Shown: in pieces, positions 23,048 through 23,239 of the stretch
How the letters are laid out: each line of letters begins with the position of its first letter
Position numbering within the stretch: position 1 is the stretch's first letter
Virus record (IMG/VR): IMGVR_UViG_3300037427_002536
Coordinates: 1 to 23,239 of that record
Source: a virus
Strand: one strand, 5' to 3'
DNA: 23,239 bases
Notes under the pieces: generated by a model
Told to the model about the DNA's origin: nothing
The model's database searches: none
Seen by the model: only the letters and a program-made list of their open reading frames with translations
Program-made: the position numbers and the translations under genes

Positions 23048-23239
23048 TACGAATCGGGTTTATCTCTTCTGCTAGCCCCAGCTTCTTTCCTAAACTCCTC
23101 CATCACGCTTTTTGCGTTCTCTTCCTTTGCCTTTTTACTTATCCTTTTTGCTTTGCCCCTTTTCGCCTTGGGCGCGGGTTGTAGGCCTTGGTCAGAGTCC
23201 AAGGAGTTGTTAACCACTTCGCCAAGGGTGACTGAATTA
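23047..23239 (-). CDS. Basic C-terminal fragment of an unknown protein, partial
   Basis: A frame open at the right window edge ends at the TAA at 23047-23049, overlapping the sigma-factor ATG by 1 nt (TAATG). The visible 63 residues are very basic: a Lys/Arg/Ala-rich middle (PKAKRGKAKRISKKAKEE) and a helical end (SVMEEFRKEAGASRRDKPDS). The tight overlap supports it as a real gene co-translated with the sigma factor. The basic tail may bind nucleic acid; its identity needs the missing upstream part. Confidence 0.65.
   Translation of the reverse strand, partial: NSVTLGEVVNNSLDSDQGLQPAPKAKRGKAKRISKKAKEENAKSVMEEFRKEAGASRRDKPDS

Noticed and set aside
1-23239. tRNA genes, CRISPR arrays, insertion sequences, integrase and attachment sites
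   Set aside because: I looked for cloverleaf-like, spaced-repeat and transposase/recombinase patterns on both strands and saw none I could support.

Overview
This window is a stretch of tailed double-stranded DNA phage (Caudoviricetes) genome or a prophage. All convincing genes lie on the minus strand, so transcription and gene order run from position 23239 down to 1. Genes are tightly packed, often with stop/start overlaps, and the DNA is moderately AT-rich. The signal peptide, lipobox and inner-membrane anchor point to a Gram-negative host. YHYH, S74-chaperone and carbohydrate-binding modules are common in phages known from marine metagenomes, but the sequence alone does not fix host or habitat.

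In transcription order. (1) 23239-18526, regulation and packaging: the C-terminus of a basic protein, a late-type sigma factor with a four-Cys insert, a helical protein with a duplicated N-terminal module (possible small terminase), a zinc-finger/ERCC4 nuclease fusion, and the large terminase. (2) 18494-11099, portal and tail: portal, a tail-tube-like protein with a carbohydrate-binding-like insertion, a long fibre ending in an S74 chaperone, and a 59-residue protein followed by a strong terminator. (3) 11008-8989, an envelope or secretion island: a membrane-anchored coiled coil, an unknown 173-residue protein, an exported trypsin-like serine protease, and a 50-residue Cys-rich lipoprotein overlapping it by 4 nt; a second hairpin follows. 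(4) 8857-4812, head: two acidic small proteins, a 114-residue unknown, a fused prohead protease-scaffold, a decoration protein and the major capsid protein, closed by a third terminator. The order resembles the T4 series 67-68-21-22-23. (5) 4703-1, distal structural genes: a YHYH-domain protein, a 179-residue unknown and a large protein cut by the window edge.

The most unexpected DNA signal is the hexamer GTGTAA. I read seven minus-strand copies in the window. Six lie at gene junctions, 10-41 nt upstream of a start codon, and each of the three terminators is followed by one. It is a candidate promoter core, possibly read by the encoded sigma factor. The most unexpected gene content is the protease plus Cys-rich lipoprotein pair, whose smaller member is easily missed by gene callers. 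There are no gene-free stretches over 300 bases; the longest (8858-8988) holds a hairpin, an inverted repeat and a GTGTAA copy. I saw no tRNA, rRNA, CRISPR array, transposase, integrase, holin or endolysin.
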